From: Bradyrhizobium sp. LTSP849
GTDB lineage: Bacteria > Pseudomonadota > Alphaproteobacteria > Rhizobiales > Xanthobacteraceae
Length of the DNA: 64,000 nt
Assembly: GCF_000938255.1 (NCBI RefSeq)
Contig: NZ_JYMR01000016.1
Location: forward strand, 1 to 64,000
Direction of reading: 5' to 3'
Shown here in pieces: positions 35,205 through 44,616 of the stretch. The notes under the pieces are model-generated. The model searched no databases and was not told the origin of the DNA. It saw only the letters and a list, made by a program, of their open reading frames with translations. Position 1 is the first letter of the stretch. Each line of letters starts with the position of its first letter. Position numbers and translations under genes: made by a program.

Positions 35205-35972
35205 TTACTTCGCGGCGTCCTCGATCACGCGGGCGATCGCGGCGGGCTGCGAGACGAAAACAGCGTGGCTTGCGGGCACTTCGGTGACCTTGGCGCCCGA
35301 ACGCTTGTACATCCAGCGCTGAAGCTCAGGGCTGATCACGTGGTCCTCAGTGGTCAGAATGGCGTAGCTGGGCTTGTTGTGCCAGGCCGCCACCGAGAGC
35401 GGTGCACCCATAGCCTTCTGGGCAAGCTGCTGCTCCGAGTCGGCCATGAACTGAGCTTGCTCCGCCGGGACGTCCTGGGCATAGGTTTCCCGGAACTTCG
35501 CCGCCGGGATGAAGAAATACTTGTTGTCCGGCGTAGCCTTGTTGACGGAGACCCGCATGGCATCGTTCGGCGCAGCGAACTTCGACATCAGCGCACCGCT
35601 GGCCTCTCCCTTGTCGGGCTGCAAGGCGGCCACATAGACGAGCGCGCTGACCTTGGGATCGGCGCCAGCTTCCGTGATCACCGAGCCGCCATAGCTGTGA
35701 CCGACCAGCACGACGGGACCGGTCTGCTGATCGATGACGCGCTTGGTGGCATCGACGTCCTCGGCGAGGCCGGTGAGCGGCTCCTGCACGATCGTCACAT
35801 GGAAGCCATCCTTGGTCAGGATATCATAGACGGCGCGCCAGCCTGAGCCATCCGCCAATGCGCCATGGACGATGACGACGTCCTTCGCAGCCGGCTTCGT
35901 CTCGGCGTGGGCGACCGCACCAGTCATGGCAAGCACGAGGGCGATCGCGGAAGTCTTTCGTAGTAAGGACAT
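35205..35972 (-). CDS. Exported alpha/beta hydrolase
   Basis: The 255-residue protein begins with a Sec signal peptide (LLRKTSAIALVLAMTGAVAHA, cleavage near 23) and an alpha/beta hydrolase fold: VVIVHGALADGSGWRAVYDIL, the nucleophile elbow LVGHSYGGSVIT, and the terminal His in EVPASHAVFVSQP. The esterase/EstC-like group it resembles is common in rhizobia near AraC regulators. Substrate unknown. AGGAG precedes the ATG. It lies 126 bp downstream of the monooxygenase-like gene on the same strand. Confidence 0.9.
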   Translation of the reverse strand: MSLLRKTSAIALVLAMTGAVAHAETKPAAKDVVIVHGALADGSGWRAVYDILTKDGFHVTIVQEPLTGLAEDVDATKRVIDQQTGPVVLVGHSYGGSVITEAGADPKVSALVYVAALQPDKGEASGALMSKFAAPNDAMRVSVNKATPDNKYFFIPAAKFRETYAQDVPAEQAQFMADSEQQLAQKAMGAPLSVAAWHNKPSYAILTTEDHVISPELQRWMYKRSGAKVTEVPASHAVFVSQPAAIARVIEDAAK

Positions 35973-36098
35973 GGGAGTCTCCTAGTATGTTTCAGCTTGC
36001 CCGTCTCGCAGGACCATCTCGGCGCCGGGCGGTGTCCGGTGATGGCTAATCAGGGTTGATAGAGGCCGAGTTCGCGTCCGGCTTGGCAGAGGCCAAGA

Positions 36099-36407
36099 TC
36101 AGGCCGGCTGATTCTTCACGGCCAGAACGTCGACCGGCTCGACTGACGGCGGCTTTGCCAGCATTTCCTCGACCCGCGACATCAAAGCCTTCGCCATGTT
36201 GCCGGCGAGATGTGCCTGGCGATCTTCTTCGCTGGTAAAGGCGTCGAACACGCCGAACGTCGTCGGCGAGAGCTGCAGGGCAAACCAGACTGGCGTGCCC
36301 GCCTCTTGATTTGTCAGATCAAGGCCGCTGACGAGAAAATCTTTCACCGCCCGTTCCTTGCCGGGCTTGGCTTCCAGCCGGACGAATAATCCACACTTGA
36401 GCGTCAT
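36099..36407 (-). CDS. Antibiotic biosynthesis monooxygenase (ABM) domain protein
   Basis: The 102-residue protein has the ABM dimeric alpha+beta barrel pattern: CGLFVRLEAKPGKERAVKDFL, PVWFALQLSPTTFGVFDAFT and DRQAHLAGNMAKALMSRVEEML. Such proteins are small cofactor-free oxygenases, haem degraders or stress proteins; the function here is not assignable. GGAGATAAG lies before the ATG. It is divergent from the GlxA-type regulator, so both probably respond to the palindrome in the shared 191-bp promoter region. Confidence 0.85.
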   Translation of the reverse strand: MTLKCGLFVRLEAKPGKERAVKDFLVSGLDLTNQEAGTPVWFALQLSPTTFGVFDAFTSEEDRQAHLAGNMAKALMSRVEEMLAKPPSVEPVDVLAVKNQPA

Positions 36408-36451
36408 TGCTTATCTCCATTCGTTGATCGCCAAAAACTCCAAGGTGGACG

Positions 36452-36466
36452 TATCTCTATGAGATA
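36452..36466. promoter_or_regulatory. TATCTC/GAGATA inverted repeat in divergent promoter
   Basis: TATCTC-tat-GAGATA lies 45 bp upstream of the ABM gene and 133 bp upstream of the regulator gene. The half-sites equal those of the dispersed elements at 4784, 31915, 48134 and 50410, and the right part (GAGATAAGCGG) resembles copy B. Candidate operator of the adjacent regulator or of a shared one. Confidence 0.45.
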
Positions 36467-36598
36467 AGCGGCTCAGCTAGTATTGGCAGGATTGCCAATT
36501 TTGATACCAATTAGGCCACCTACCTTCCAGATTACGCCGATTTACGGGCATCCTTGATTACAAATTCGAGCTGGATCCGTAGTCTAAGCCTTGGCAAA

Positions 36599-37588
36599 AT
36601 GCCTAATTCTGATATCGTTTTTGCCATGCGCATCCATGTCCTTGCTCTGAACGACGTGCTCGACACTGGTCTCGCCGCGGTGCTCGACGCCTTTGCCTTC
36701 GCCAATGCGCTGGCGGAAATGCACGGCATCTCCTCCGTGCGCTTCAAGACGAAAGTGGTCGGTTTGCGTGAGACCGTCACAACAGCGCAGGGCCTGAATG
36801 TTCCGGTCACCTCGGCAGTGCGCGCGCAGAAGCCCGATGTGGTGGTGATGCCCGCCATCAACCGGATCATGCCGAAGCCGCTGGTGCAGATGTTGGCCAG
36901 TGGCGAAGTGCGCGAGGCCGGTGCGGTGTTGCGCAAATGGTCGGAGCGCGGTGCGCTGGCTGCGGCCGCCTGTGTTGGCACCTTCGTGTTGGCGGAAGCG
37001 GCTTTGCTCGATGGCGAAGAAGCAACCACCACCTGGTGGCTGGCGCCTCTGTTCCGGGAGCGATATCCGCATGTGCGGCTCGACGAGTCGCAAATCATCG
37101 TTCAGTCCAACGCGGTCGTCACCGCTGGCGCGGCGCTCAGCCATCTGGATCTGGCGCTGACCTTGATCCGACGCGCGGACCCTGCGCTGGCCGACCTTAC
37201 GGGCAAGTATCTGATGGCCGACGTCCGCAACTCGCAGGCCGCCTACGCGATACCTGGGCACGTAGTCCATGGCGATCCGCTGGTACACAAGTTCGAACGA
37301 TGGGCACGGCAACGCCTGGCCGAGGGGTTCTCGCTGGATCAGGCTGCCGCGGAACTCGCCACCAGCAAGCGTACGCTGGCTCGCCGGATGCAGAGCGTGC
37401 TTGGCAAATCTCCCCTCGAATACCTCCAGGATTTGCGGATCCAGCGGGCAGTGCACCTGCTTACAACCGGCCATGCCAGCGTCGATCAGATTGCTGCCGA
37501 GGTCGGCTACGCCGAAGGCGTGACGTTGCGCGCGCTGCTGCGCCGGAAGCTCGGCCGCGGCGTGCGCGAAATCCGCCGCAACCTCTGA
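36599..37588 (+). CDS. GlxA-type AraC-family transcriptional regulator
   Basis: The 329-residue protein has an N-terminal DJ-1/PfpI-like amidase fold domain (about 10-180, with AACVGTFVLAEAALLDG, the position where the nucleophile-like Cys lies) and a C-terminal AraC double helix-turn-helix (GFSLDQAAAELATSKRTLAR, then VDQIAAEVGYAEGVTLRALL). Such GlxA-like proteins sense metabolites. ATG 36599 or 36626 could be the start; neither has a clear ribosome binding site. A decayed copy of its 3' end lies at 3744-3899. It precedes mmsA and may control it or the divergent ABM gene. Confidence 0.9.
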   Translation: MPNSDIVFAMRIHVLALNDVLDTGLAAVLDAFAFANALAEMHGISSVRFKTKVVGLRETVTTAQGLNVPVTSAVRAQKPDVVVMPAINRIMPKPLVQMLASGEVREAGAVLRKWSERGALAAAACVGTFVLAEAALLDGEEATTTWWLAPLFRERYPHVRLDESQIIVQSNAVVTAGAALSHLDLALTLIRRADPALADLTGKYLMADVRNSQAAYAIPGHVVHGDPLVHKFERWARQRLAEGFSLDQAAAELATSKRTLARRMQSVLGKSPLEYLQDLRIQRAVHLLTTGHASVDQIAAEVGYAEGVTLRALLRRKLGRGVREIRRNL

Positions 37589-37868
37589 GGTCGCATCACT
37601 CTTGGCCGGTGTTACGGAAGCCCACGCTGCCCAATGGCCTGTGATGATCCGCTCGATCTCTGTCGAGAGAGGCGAAAATTCCACCCAACGAATGGACGTC
37701 ATCAGCGCGATCAACACGCCTTGGCTGGCGACGATTCACGCAAATGACGCGTCATTGCTGATTCCGGTCTCTAACTTGAATTTCCGCACAACGAATGCGC
37801 GATAGTTCTCGTTGTTGTGCAGACTTGGACGTTTCATATGGCGCGTGCGGAAAACAAGGAGGCTCATC

Positions 37869-39368
37869 GTGGTTACGCAAGTTCAGCATTATATCAATGG
37901 CCAGCGCGTTTCTGGCCGTAACGGGCGGTCATCGTTCGTCTTCAATCCTGCGACCGGCGAGCAAGCGGCATCCGTGCCGATCGCGAACGCCGCGGATGTG
38001 GCGGATGCCGTCGCGGCGGCAGTGAAGGCTGCGCCGGGATGGGCGGCGACGACGCCGCTGCGGCGGGGCAGGATTCTCAACCGGTTCCTCAGGATCCTCG
38101 AGGAACGCACCAGCCAGCTGGCAGACGTCATCGTCGCCGAGCATGGCAAGGTTCACTCCGACGCGGTCGGTGAGATTCAGCGTGGTATGGAGGTCGTCGA
38201 GTTCGCGACGGCCGCCCCGCAGCTGTTGAAGGGCGAGATCACTGAGAATGTCGGGACGCGCGTCGATAGCTACTCGATGCGCCAGCCTCTCGGCGTGGTC
38301 GCCGGCATTACCCCGTTCAATTTCCCCGCCATGGTGCCGATGTGGATGTTTCCCGTTGCCCTTGCCTGCGGCAACACCTTCATCCTGAAGCCCTCCGAGC
38401 GCGATCCGTCGGCATCCGTCATCCTCGCGGAGTGGCTCAAGGAAGCGGGCCTGCCCGACGGCGTATTCGGGGTCGTCCATGGCGACAAGGAGACCGTCGA
38501 CGCGCTGCTCCATCATCCCGACATCTCGGCGATCAGCTTTGTGGGATCCACGCCGATTGCAAAGTACATCTACGAGACATCTGCCAGCGCCGGAAAGCGC
38601 TGCCAGGCGCTAGGCGGTGCCAAGAACCACATGATCATCATGCCGGACGCCGACATGGACCAGGCGGTCGATGCCTTGATGGGCGCTGCCTTCGGCTCGG
38701 CCGGTGAGCGTTGCATGGCGATCTCCGTCGCGGTGCCAGTTGGCGAGACAACCGCGAACCGGCTGATCTCGGCGCTGGAGCCGAAGATCCGCAGCCTCAA
38801 GATCGGGCCCGGCACGGATCCAGAAGCGGAAATGGGTCCGCTGGTCACCAAGCAGCATCTGGACAAGGTCCGCGGCTATATCGACGCCGGCGTCGCGGAG
38901 GGTGCCAAACTGCTGGTCGACGGCCGTGGCTTCAACATGCAGGGCTACGAAGACGGTTACTTCATCGGCGGGTCGTTGTTCGATCACGTCACGCCGAACA
39001 TGAAGATCTACAAGGAAGAGATCTTCGGTCCCGTCCTGTCTGTTGCCCGTGCGCCCGACTACGACACCGCCGCGCGCATGATCAACGAGCACGAATTCGG
39101 CAACGGCACCTCGATCTTCACGCGTGACGGCGACGCGGCTCGGGAGTTTGCGCACAAGATCAAGATCGGCATGGTCGGCATCAACGTCCCGATCCCGGTA
39201 CCGATGGCATTCCACTCCTTCGGTGGGTGGAAGGCGTCGATCTTCGGCGACCACCATATGCATGGCCCGGAAGGCGTCCGCTTCTATACCCGGATGAAGA
39301 CAATCACGAGCCGCTGGCCAACCGGGATTCGCGCCGGCGCCGAGTTCGTGATGCCCACAATGTCCTGA
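37869..39368 (+). CDS. mmsA: Methylmalonate/malonate semialdehyde dehydrogenase (CoA-acylating)
   Basis: The 499-residue aldehyde dehydrogenase matches MmsA/Iol[41 protein letters not shown], the catalytic Cys in [23 protein letters not shown] and [20 protein letters not shown]. This class converts methylmalonate semialdehyde to propionyl-CoA and malonate semialdehyde to acetyl-CoA with NAD and CoA. The start is a GTG at 37869 preceded by AAGGAGG. A strong hairpin follows the stop, and 146 bp later comes a malonate semialdehyde decarboxylase homologue, so both enzymes would compete for the same aldehyde. Confidence 0.95.
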   Translation: MVTQVQHYINGQRVSGRNGRSSFVFNPATGEQAASVPIANAADVADAVAAAVKAAPGWAATTPLRRGRILNRFLRILEERTSQLADVIVAEHGKVHSDAVGEIQRGMEVVEFATAAPQLLKGEITENVGTRVDSYSMRQPLGVVAGITPFNFPAMVPMWMFPVALACGNTFILKPSERDPSASVILAEWLKEAGLPDGVFGVVHGDKETVDALLHHPDISAISFVGSTPIAKYIYETSASAGKRCQALGGAKNHMIIMPDADMDQAVDALMGAAFGSAGERCMAISVAVPVGETTANRLISALEPKIRSLKIGPGTDPEAEMGPLVTKQHLDKVRGYIDAGVAEGAKLLVDGRGFNMQGYEDGYFIGGSLFDHVTPNMKIYKEEIFGPVLSVARAPDYDTAARMINEHEFGNGTSIFTRDGDAAREFAHKIKIGMVGINVPIPVPMAFHSFGGWKASIFGDHHMHGPEGVRFYTRMKTITSRWPTGIRAGAEFVMPTMS

Positions 39369-39378
39369 TCGCAACAAC

Positions 39379-39407
39379 CGGCCCGCTGCTCACCCAGCAG
39401 CGGGCCG
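39379..39407 (+). terminator. Strong hairpin after mmsA
   Basis: CGGCCCGCTGCT and AGCAGCGGGCCG form a perfect 12-bp stem with a 5-nt loop, 10 bp after the mmsA stop. There is no T run, so it may be a processing or attenuation structure rather than a full intrinsic terminator before the next plus-strand gene. Confidence 0.55.
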
Positions 39408-39514
39408 ACCAGGAAAACGGCGGCGAAAGCCTGTCGGTTTCAAAACTCGATCTGCAGCCGCGATCGCGCTCTCGAAGACGAAGCGACAACGCATAGCGAC
39501 ACGGAGAATGGATG

Positions 39515-39904
39515 ATGCCCCTTTTGTGCTTCGATCTTGTTGAGGGACGTTCGGAACGGCAGCTCAAAAAGATACTAGACGTCACCCATGAGGTGTTGGT
39601 CGACTCATTCAACGTACCCCATCGCGACCGCTATCAGATCGTCAGGGAGCACCCGCCTTCCAGAATGATCATCGAGGACACGGGCCTTGGTATCAAGCGC
39701 ACACCCAACATGCTTGTCCTTCAAGTCACGACTCGCCCTCGCAGCCGCGTGATGAAGCAAACATTCTATAGTTCGTTGGTGGAACGGCTTGCCGATCAAT
39801 GCGGCATTTCGCCGAGCGACGTTGTCGTGACGTTTGTAACGAACACCGATGAGGATTGGTCATTTGGGCTCGGACGTGCCCAGTTCCTCACGGGTGAGCT
39901 CTAG
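39515..39904 (+). CDS. Malonate semialdehyde decarboxylase homologue (tautomerase superfamily)
   Basis: The 129-residue mature-type protein (Pro1 after Met removal) closely resembles the malonate semialdehyde decarboxylase of the 1,3-dichloropropene degrader Pseudomonas pavonaceae: PLLCFDLVEGRS at the start, IIEDTGLGIKRT, TRPRSR and EDWSFGLGRAQFLTGEL at the end. Counting from Pro1, the known catalytic residues Pro1, Asp37, Arg73 and Arg75 are all present. It would decarboxylate malonate semialdehyde to acetaldehyde. ATG 39515 is used because it exposes Pro1; an in-frame ATG at 39512 precedes it. GGAGA lies upstream. The 292-bp gap after it shows nothing convincing. Confidence 0.9.
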   Translation: MPLLCFDLVEGRSERQLKKILDVTHEVLVDSFNVPHRDRYQIVREHPPSRMIIEDTGLGIKRTPNMLVLQVTTRPRSRVMKQTFYSSLVERLADQCGISPSDVVVTFVTNTDEDWSFGLGRAQFLTGEL

Positions 39905-40196
39905 CCTGTCGAAGTCCAACGGTTGGACCTAAAGGAACTCCGGATTAGTTTTTTTGCTTGCCAGCGGCCGGATGACGCCGCTCGGGGCACCTGTCTGCCG
40001 ATCATCAAAAATAATCACGCCGTCGGGCACGAAATCGAGTGTCCCGACGGCGCTGAATACTGGGTCCTTGAAGTCCCCAGCGGTGCTGGATTTAGAATCA
40101 CAATCCCGCCGGTTGAAACAGCCCGTTTTAGCCGCGCGTCACCCGAGGGGATGTGACTCTCGCAAACACTGAGGCGAAGGCTTGAACAGTTGCCGG

Positions 40197-40703
40197 TCAG
40201 GCCTTCAACTGCGCCAGGACTCCGGCGATATCGCCCATGCCCCAATGCTCGATTATCAGGCCGCTTTGAACCCTGAAGATATCGCAGGAGGTGAATCGGA
40301 GCGCACGGCCGGTTGGCGCAACTCCCGAAAGCGGGCCGTTATGGGTGCCGCTATAGACGAAGCTTGCGGCCGCACGATCGCCCGACGCGACCGTGGCCTC
40401 GATCTCCACCTTGAGGTCCGGTATTCCCGCCAGCCGCGCAGTAAAAACTGCCACCGTCCCCTGCTTCGGCGACTTGCCCTGCGGCGGCGGCGGTGCGGCC
40501 GCGCTGAGCTGGTGGTTGACGTAATTATCAGAGAACAGCGCCGCGAATGCCGTGAGGTCGTGCGCGCTCAAAGTCGCCGCAAACTTTTCAATCAACGGTG
40601 CGGCTGCGCTCTTCTTGTCCGCCATGGCCGGCGCGACAAGTGCCGGCAAGGCAAGTGCCGATCCCGCCAACGTAACCGTCTTCAAGAGATTCCTTCGATC
40701 CAT
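40197..40703 (-). CDS. Tat-exported SnoaL/ester-cyclase-like protein
   Basis: The 168-residue protein starts MDRRNLLKTVTLAGSALALP, a twin-arginine signal with cleavage after APAMA near 28. The rest is an NTF2-like SnoaL domain: LIEKFAATLSAHDLTAFAALF, DNYVNHQLSA, FTARLAGIPDLKVEIEATVA and FTSCDIFRVQSGLIIEHWGMGD. Such proteins are polyketide cyclases or ligand-binding proteins; no specific role can be assigned. GGGGA lies before the ATG. It converges with the decarboxylase gene. Confidence 0.85.
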   Translation of the reverse strand: MDRRNLLKTVTLAGSALALPALVAPAMADKKSAAAPLIEKFAATLSAHDLTAFAALFSDNYVNHQLSAAAPPPPQGKSPKQGTVAVFTARLAGIPDLKVEIEATVASGDRAAASFVYSGTHNGPLSGVAPTGRALRFTSCDIFRVQSGLIIEHWGMGDIAGVLAQLKA

Positions 40704-40952
40704 AACATTTCCCCGATCTGATCATCACATTTCCCGCCGTCGAATGTAGGAGCGGAACGCGCGGCAAACTGGCACCTATATCTCTTGGTGGCCAAACCAC
40801 GTTTTGTTGTAGCCGACGAGTCTTTCAGAGAGCCGATATCAGCCGAAACGATCGCTCGAACCTCGCTGCTTAGAGCTCTCCTGACGGATACAGCTCCGCA
40901 ACAACTCGTGCGTTTCGGGAGCCATGGCGTTAGGGGTCTTCTTTGGCCGGGC

Positions 40953-42062
40953 TCAGATTGCCGCAAGGCGCTTTAGCTTGGCCTCGTCCCATGAAATCCC
41001 GCTGCCGACACTCTCCGGCGTGAGAACCATTCCGTCGCGGATTTTCAACGGTTCTTCGACGATCGCATCTGCCCAATCAACATACTCAAGCCAATGGGCG
41101 GTGGGCGTGGCGCAAAGAAGATGCGTGCTGACTTCCGGCATCAGATGCGACGACATTTCGATACCCTGGGCTGCAGCGATGCCGGCCGCATGCAGCCAGC
41201 CGGTTACACCGCCAATCCGCGCGACGTCGACCATGACGTAGTCGCTCGCGCCAGTCGTGACGGCACGCAACAGGGCATCCGGGCCGTTGAGGTTTTCGCC
41301 GATCTGGACCGGAACCTTCAGTTCACGCGCCAGTGCGGCGCTCGCCACATAGTCATCGTGGGCTATCGGCTCTTCGAGCCAGTAGATCCCCTCCTTTTCC
41401 AGCTCTCGTCCACGAAGAACTGCTTCCGCGGGTGTCAGGGCCTGATTGTAGTCCACCATGATCGCAATATCTGCACCGGAAACGCTCTTGCGGACAGCCC
41501 GCAACGCGGCCAGGTCCTCAAAAAGCGTGGGGTATCCGAGCCGGACCTTAACTGCTCCTAAACCGCTCTCCAGAAGCGCCCTCACCTCTCGGGCAAGGCT
41601 ATCCGGCTCCATCAGCCCAAGCCCGCGGCTGTCGTACGCACGTAGCGATTTAGGCCCTGACCCGAGTAGGGCGGACAGCGGAACACGATGCATCTGCGCA
41701 GTCGCGTCCCACAAGGCCATATCGAGCAGTGAAAGAGCCATCCGCACGGCGCCGGTCACGCCGAGTAGTGCAAACTGGCGCGCGAGGGTCTGCGATGCCT
41801 CAAAAGGTGTGGCGTTCTTGCCCTTGAGGAGTTCGACCGCCTCGTACAGATGTGAGGATATGGCAGTCGCGCCCGAGGGCCGATAGCAAAACGTGTATGC
41901 CTTGCCCGTTACGCCATCTTCGTTCAGCAAATCGACAAGTAACAGCGGCACAGCCCTCACAACAGCCGCGCTCGTTCCCAGCGTAAATTTCAGCGGGACC
42001 ATCACTCCGCGGGTCGTTACCGAGCGAATTCGTTGCCCTGCCGTACTCACGCCGTTCGTCAT
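40953..42062 (-). CDS. Mandelate-racemase-like enolase superfamily enzyme
   Basis: The 369-residue protein has the superfamily barrel with candidate catalytic residues visible in order: VKVRLGYP (Lys base), IMVDYNQ (metal Asp), YWLEEPI (metal Glu), QIGENLNGP (metal Glu), VDVARIGGV (Asp of the His-Asp dyad), SSHLMPEVS (His) and WLEYVDWADA (Glu). This arrangement is that of the mandelate racemase subgroup, which enolises 2-hydroxy acids for racemisation or dehydration. It lies 153 bp after the dehalogenase beta gene and is probably in the same transcript. A broken relative is at 6390-7045. Confidence 0.9.
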   Translation of the reverse strand: MTNGVSTAGQRIRSVTTRGVMVPLKFTLGTSAAVVRAVPLLLVDLLNEDGVTGKAYTFCYRPSGATAISSHLYEAVELLKGKNATPFEASQTLARQFALLGVTGAVRMALSLLDMALWDATAQMHRVPLSALLGSGPKSLRAYDSRGLGLMEPDSLAREVRALLESGLGAVKVRLGYPTLFEDLAALRAVRKSVSGADIAIMVDYNQALTPAEAVLRGRELEKEGIYWLEEPIAHDDYVASAALARELKVPVQIGENLNGPDALLRAVTTGASDYVMVDVARIGGVTGWLHAAGIAAAQGIEMSSHLMPEVSTHLLCATPTAHWLEYVDWADAIVEEPLKIRDGMVLTPESVGSGISWDEAKLKRLAAI

Positions 42063-42215
42063 TTTGATCTTTCACTACGTTTCGGGATATCGGACCGACA
42101 AGCGAAGCGCCCCTTCTACTCGGAGGCCCGCAACTATCTTGCCCGGGGCTGCTGCGCCTAGCCTGGGCTTTTCTGTACTGGCCATGCCGCTCGAAACAGC
42201 TTTCTGCGAGCCAAG

Positions 42216-42401
42216 CTATTCCTCGCCGTGAATCCTTCCGGAAATGCTCATGTTGCCGGCGGGATGCTCAAACAGGAGAACATTGATGATCTTCGGATCG
42301 GAGCCGATCGATTCGTGGGTAACCTTGACGATGTCACGGATCAACTGCGTCTTACGGGTCTTGGTGAGACCCGCTGCGATATGACATTCAATGTAGGGCA
42401 T
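42216..42401 (-). CDS. caaD2: trans-3-chloroacrylate dehalogenase (CaaD) beta-subunit homologue
   Basis: The 61-residue tautomerase-superfamily protein begins Pro1 after Met and closely resembles the beta subunit of CaaD from Pseudomonas pavonaceae: PYIECHIAAGL, KTQLIRDIVKVTHESIGSD, KIINVLLFEHPAGNMSISG and RIHGEE. It is about 10 residues shorter at the C-terminus. In CaaD this subunit supplies the catalytic proline of the heterohexamer, which hydrates trans-3-chloroacrylate to malonate semialdehyde and chloride. It lies 15 bp after the alpha-subunit gene. A plain 4-oxalocrotonate tautomerase is the alternative, but the paired alpha gene argues for CaaD. Confidence 0.88.
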   Translation of the reverse strand: MPYIECHIAAGLTKTRKTQLIRDIVKVTHESIGSDPKIINVLLFEHPAGNMSISGRIHGEE

Positions 42402-42416
42402 AGTTGCCTCCCTTTC

Positions 42417-42647
42417 CTATTTCAGGCGAGCAATGAGCTCTTTGTCGTTGGCATTGCCTTCGACAAACTCGGGCAGGTGTTGCCCATGCTCAACGAAGTT
42501 AATGCCTCGCCCCTCTCTGATGACAAAGAAGATGTTGTTGGCCGGTTCACCGGTAGCTTCGCTGACGACACGCAGCAGGCCGGCCGAAAGCGCTCGCTTT
42601 TGCTCATCCGAGCGGCCGTACCGCATGTCGCAAGAAATCATTGACAT
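42417..42647 (-). CDS. caaD1: trans-3-chloroacrylate dehalogenase (CaaD) alpha-subunit homologue, Pro1 replaced by Ser
   Basis: The 76-residue protein is very similar to the CaaD alpha subunit: MISCDMRYGRSDEQKRAL, LSAGLLRVVSEATGEP, NIFFVIREGRGINFVEHG and ANDKELIARLK. Counting from the residue after Met, the catalytic Arg8, Arg11 and Glu52 are all kept, but position 1 is Ser (ATG TCA ATG) instead of the family's Pro. AAGGAG lies upstream. It precedes the beta gene by 15 bp and follows the MmgE/PrpD gene by 28 bp. The natural substrate may not be chlorinated. Confidence 0.88.
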   Translation of the reverse strand: MSMISCDMRYGRSDEQKRALSAGLLRVVSEATGEPANNIFFVIREGRGINFVEHGQHLPEFVEGNANDKELIARLK

Positions 42648-42675
42648 CGGGATACTCCTTCGTTGACGCGAATGA

Positions 42676-44100
42676 CTATTGAATTCCGGGGTGAAGCGCA
42701 GGGTGGACCGCCTTGGGGTTCACTTTCCCAAGGATATCCATCAAATCAGAGATCGGTCGCTCGTCGATCTTCTCGACCGCCTTGATGATACTGTTCCGTA
42801 GTGCTTCATCTGCAAATGGCTCGCTCAGCCAATTGAACTTCTCGACCGTGCGTTCCCATGACATTGGGTTGCCGAGCCCGCCTTCGTATCCAAGCTGCTC
42901 GCGATCGAAGGTACGACCGTCTTTGGCCTTGATAGCGATCCGGGTGTTCAGCTCGTGCGGGTATCTGGCGGTGAAGGCATCGTCGGGAGCTATCGTTACC
43001 TTGCTCAACAGGGCTTGCGCGTCATCGGCCTGGACACGCGCCTGCTCGAGCTGCGCAGGCCCGACCTCATCGTCCAAGAGCGCCGCCGCAATCAGGTACT
43101 TCAGGTTGTAATCCGCTTGCTCCTTGGTCTGCGGTCTGTCTTTTGAGCCAAATGCGCCGCCGCCTGCGATGTCGAAACCTGACTGGAAGATGTCGCACCG
43201 GACGGCCTCGATATCGCCGGCCGCCAACTTATTGTCGCGCTTCAACTTGAGCACGGCTTCAAGTACCGGCTGACCGTGAATGAGCGAACAGAATTTCTTC
43301 ATGATCGTAAGCTTGATGATCTCGAGCGAGTCATCCGACCAATCAACGTCGATCTTTTGATCAAACATCCGCAGCAAGCCGTTCGGTCCCTCAAACAGCC
43401 CAGATGGACCGGTGAAGCCGCGCTTGGCGAGCGATGCGGAATAGACGGCGCGCATCCCGGTCATTCCGGGAGAAAAACCCTTCCACTGCGATACCGGTTC
43501 GACGTGAACGCAAGTGAGGGAAATGTTGTCAACAGTCGCGATCGAGATCGCATGCGCGATCTGCTCAGCGTTCAGCCCGAACAGCTTTCCTGCTCCAGCG
43601 GCAGCGGATATTGCGAGCTGAATTGCATGATTGAACCCCTTCGCCATGACGGGGACAACGGCGGTAAACCGGCATTGGATTTCGTAGGCCACCGCAAGGG
43701 CGAGCATGAAGTCTTCGCCGGATGCCTTGGCGTGCTCGGCAGCAGCCAGGATCGCGCCGAAATTGTCGCTGGGATGACAGAGTCCGCCCGGCGACATGTA
43801 GCTGTCAAGCAGGTCGACATATCGCACCAACCCAGAGTTATATAAGGCGGCCTGGTCCGGAGCGGTCTTACCGCCGCCGATCAGCGTGCACGATCCCCCG
43901 GACCGGTACTCCGCAAACTGCTCGCGCAGCGCCGCGAACGGCGCTCCCGGAAGCGCGGAGATCGCGCATCCCAAGCTATCCAGAATATTTCGCTTGTAGA
44001 GCTTGCGCGCGTCAGGCTTTAGAGACGTCGCAGCAGCCCGGTCGGCAAAGTCGGCGATCGCGTTTACCGTGGATACGGAAGTCGCATTTTTCATCAGCAT
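42676..44100 (-). CDS. MmgE/PrpD-family protein
   Basis: The 474-residue protein has the MmgE/PrpD fold: ILDSLGCAISALPGAPFAAL, SPGGLCHPSDNFGAILAAAEH, AAGAGKLFGLNAEQIAHAISI, KGFSPGMTGMRAVYSASLAKRGF and KKFCSLIHGQPVLEAVLKL. Members include 2-methylcitrate dehydratase, aconitate-related enzymes and itaconate-forming decarboxylases; the substrate here is unknown. AAGGA lies before the ATG at 44100; the frame runs open to 44181. It heads the minus-strand set that continues with the CaaD subunits and the mandelate-racemase-like enzyme. Confidence 0.9.
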   Translation of the reverse strand: MLMKNATSVSTVNAIADFADRAAATSLKPDARKLYKRNILDSLGCAISALPGAPFAALREQFAEYRSGGSCTLIGGGKTAPDQAALYNSGLVRYVDLLDSYMSPGGLCHPSDNFGAILAAAEHAKASGEDFMLALAVAYEIQCRFTAVVPVMAKGFNHAIQLAISAAAGAGKLFGLNAEQIAHAISIATVDNISLTCVHVEPVSQWKGFSPGMTGMRAVYSASLAKRGFTGPSGLFEGPNGLLRMFDQKIDVDWSDDSLEIIKLTIMKKFCSLIHGQPVLEAVLKLKRDNKLAAGDIEAVRCDIFQSGFDIAGGGAFGSKDRPQTKEQADYNLKYLIAAALLDDEVGPAQLEQARVQADDAQALLSKVTIAPDDAFTARYPHELNTRIAIKAKDGRTFDREQLGYEGGLGNPMSWERTVEKFNWLSEPFADEALRNSIIKAVEKIDERPISDLMDILGKVNPKAVHPALHPGIQ

Positions 44101-44616
44101 GTAAACGTCCTTGGCCGCGTCCCATACGATTGAACTGGTATAGTTTCGATGGAACGTGCCTTTATCATTTGAGATCAGCAAACGAATAGATTCGAGAAGG
44201 CAATCTGCACCGCAGATTACTCGGCCAGGTGCAGAGCTCGTTGGATAAAGGGGTCGGCATCAGGCAACGGAATTGAGCAGGGTGGTACCGCCCAGGAGAC
44301 AACGCCATCAATTCCGGCGATCGAGCAATCTCTTATCGTTGCTGCTCAGGCACGAACGCATCAGATCTGCGTACCGAGATAATCGGCGACGACCGAGGCA
44401 CGTCGCTTACACCTGCCGCGATGAAATGCCATCTTTGCCGACTAAATGTGGCTCGCGGATTCGGGGCCTTAGGCAGGCTTCGAAGTTTGAGAGAAGATCG
44501 ACCCTACTTCGTCAGCGCAAGGCTGGCCGTCGTCTCGGTCCCAGGCAGAAACGACCAGAATGAAAAACGCCTGGACGACTTCCTTTCGGAACTCGGCGCT
44601 CTCGCAACGAGCCGGA
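44101..44616. other. Gene-free interval upstream of the MmgE/PrpD gene
   Basis: No convincing gene, RNA or repeat was recognised on either strand between the MmgE/PrpD start and the end of the LysR gene at 44617. It presumably contains the promoter of the PrpD-CaaD set. Confidence 0.4.

Noticed and set aside
36584..37717. A 377-residue minus-strand open frame opposite the GlxA-type regulator
   Set aside because: The plus strand carries recognisable DJ-1-like and AraC domains; the antisense product is low in recognisable structure.
39923..40156. A 77-residue plus-strand open frame after the decarboxylase gene
   Set aside because: It has a plausible protein-like stretch but no recognised family, no good ribosome binding site, and equally open alternative frames.
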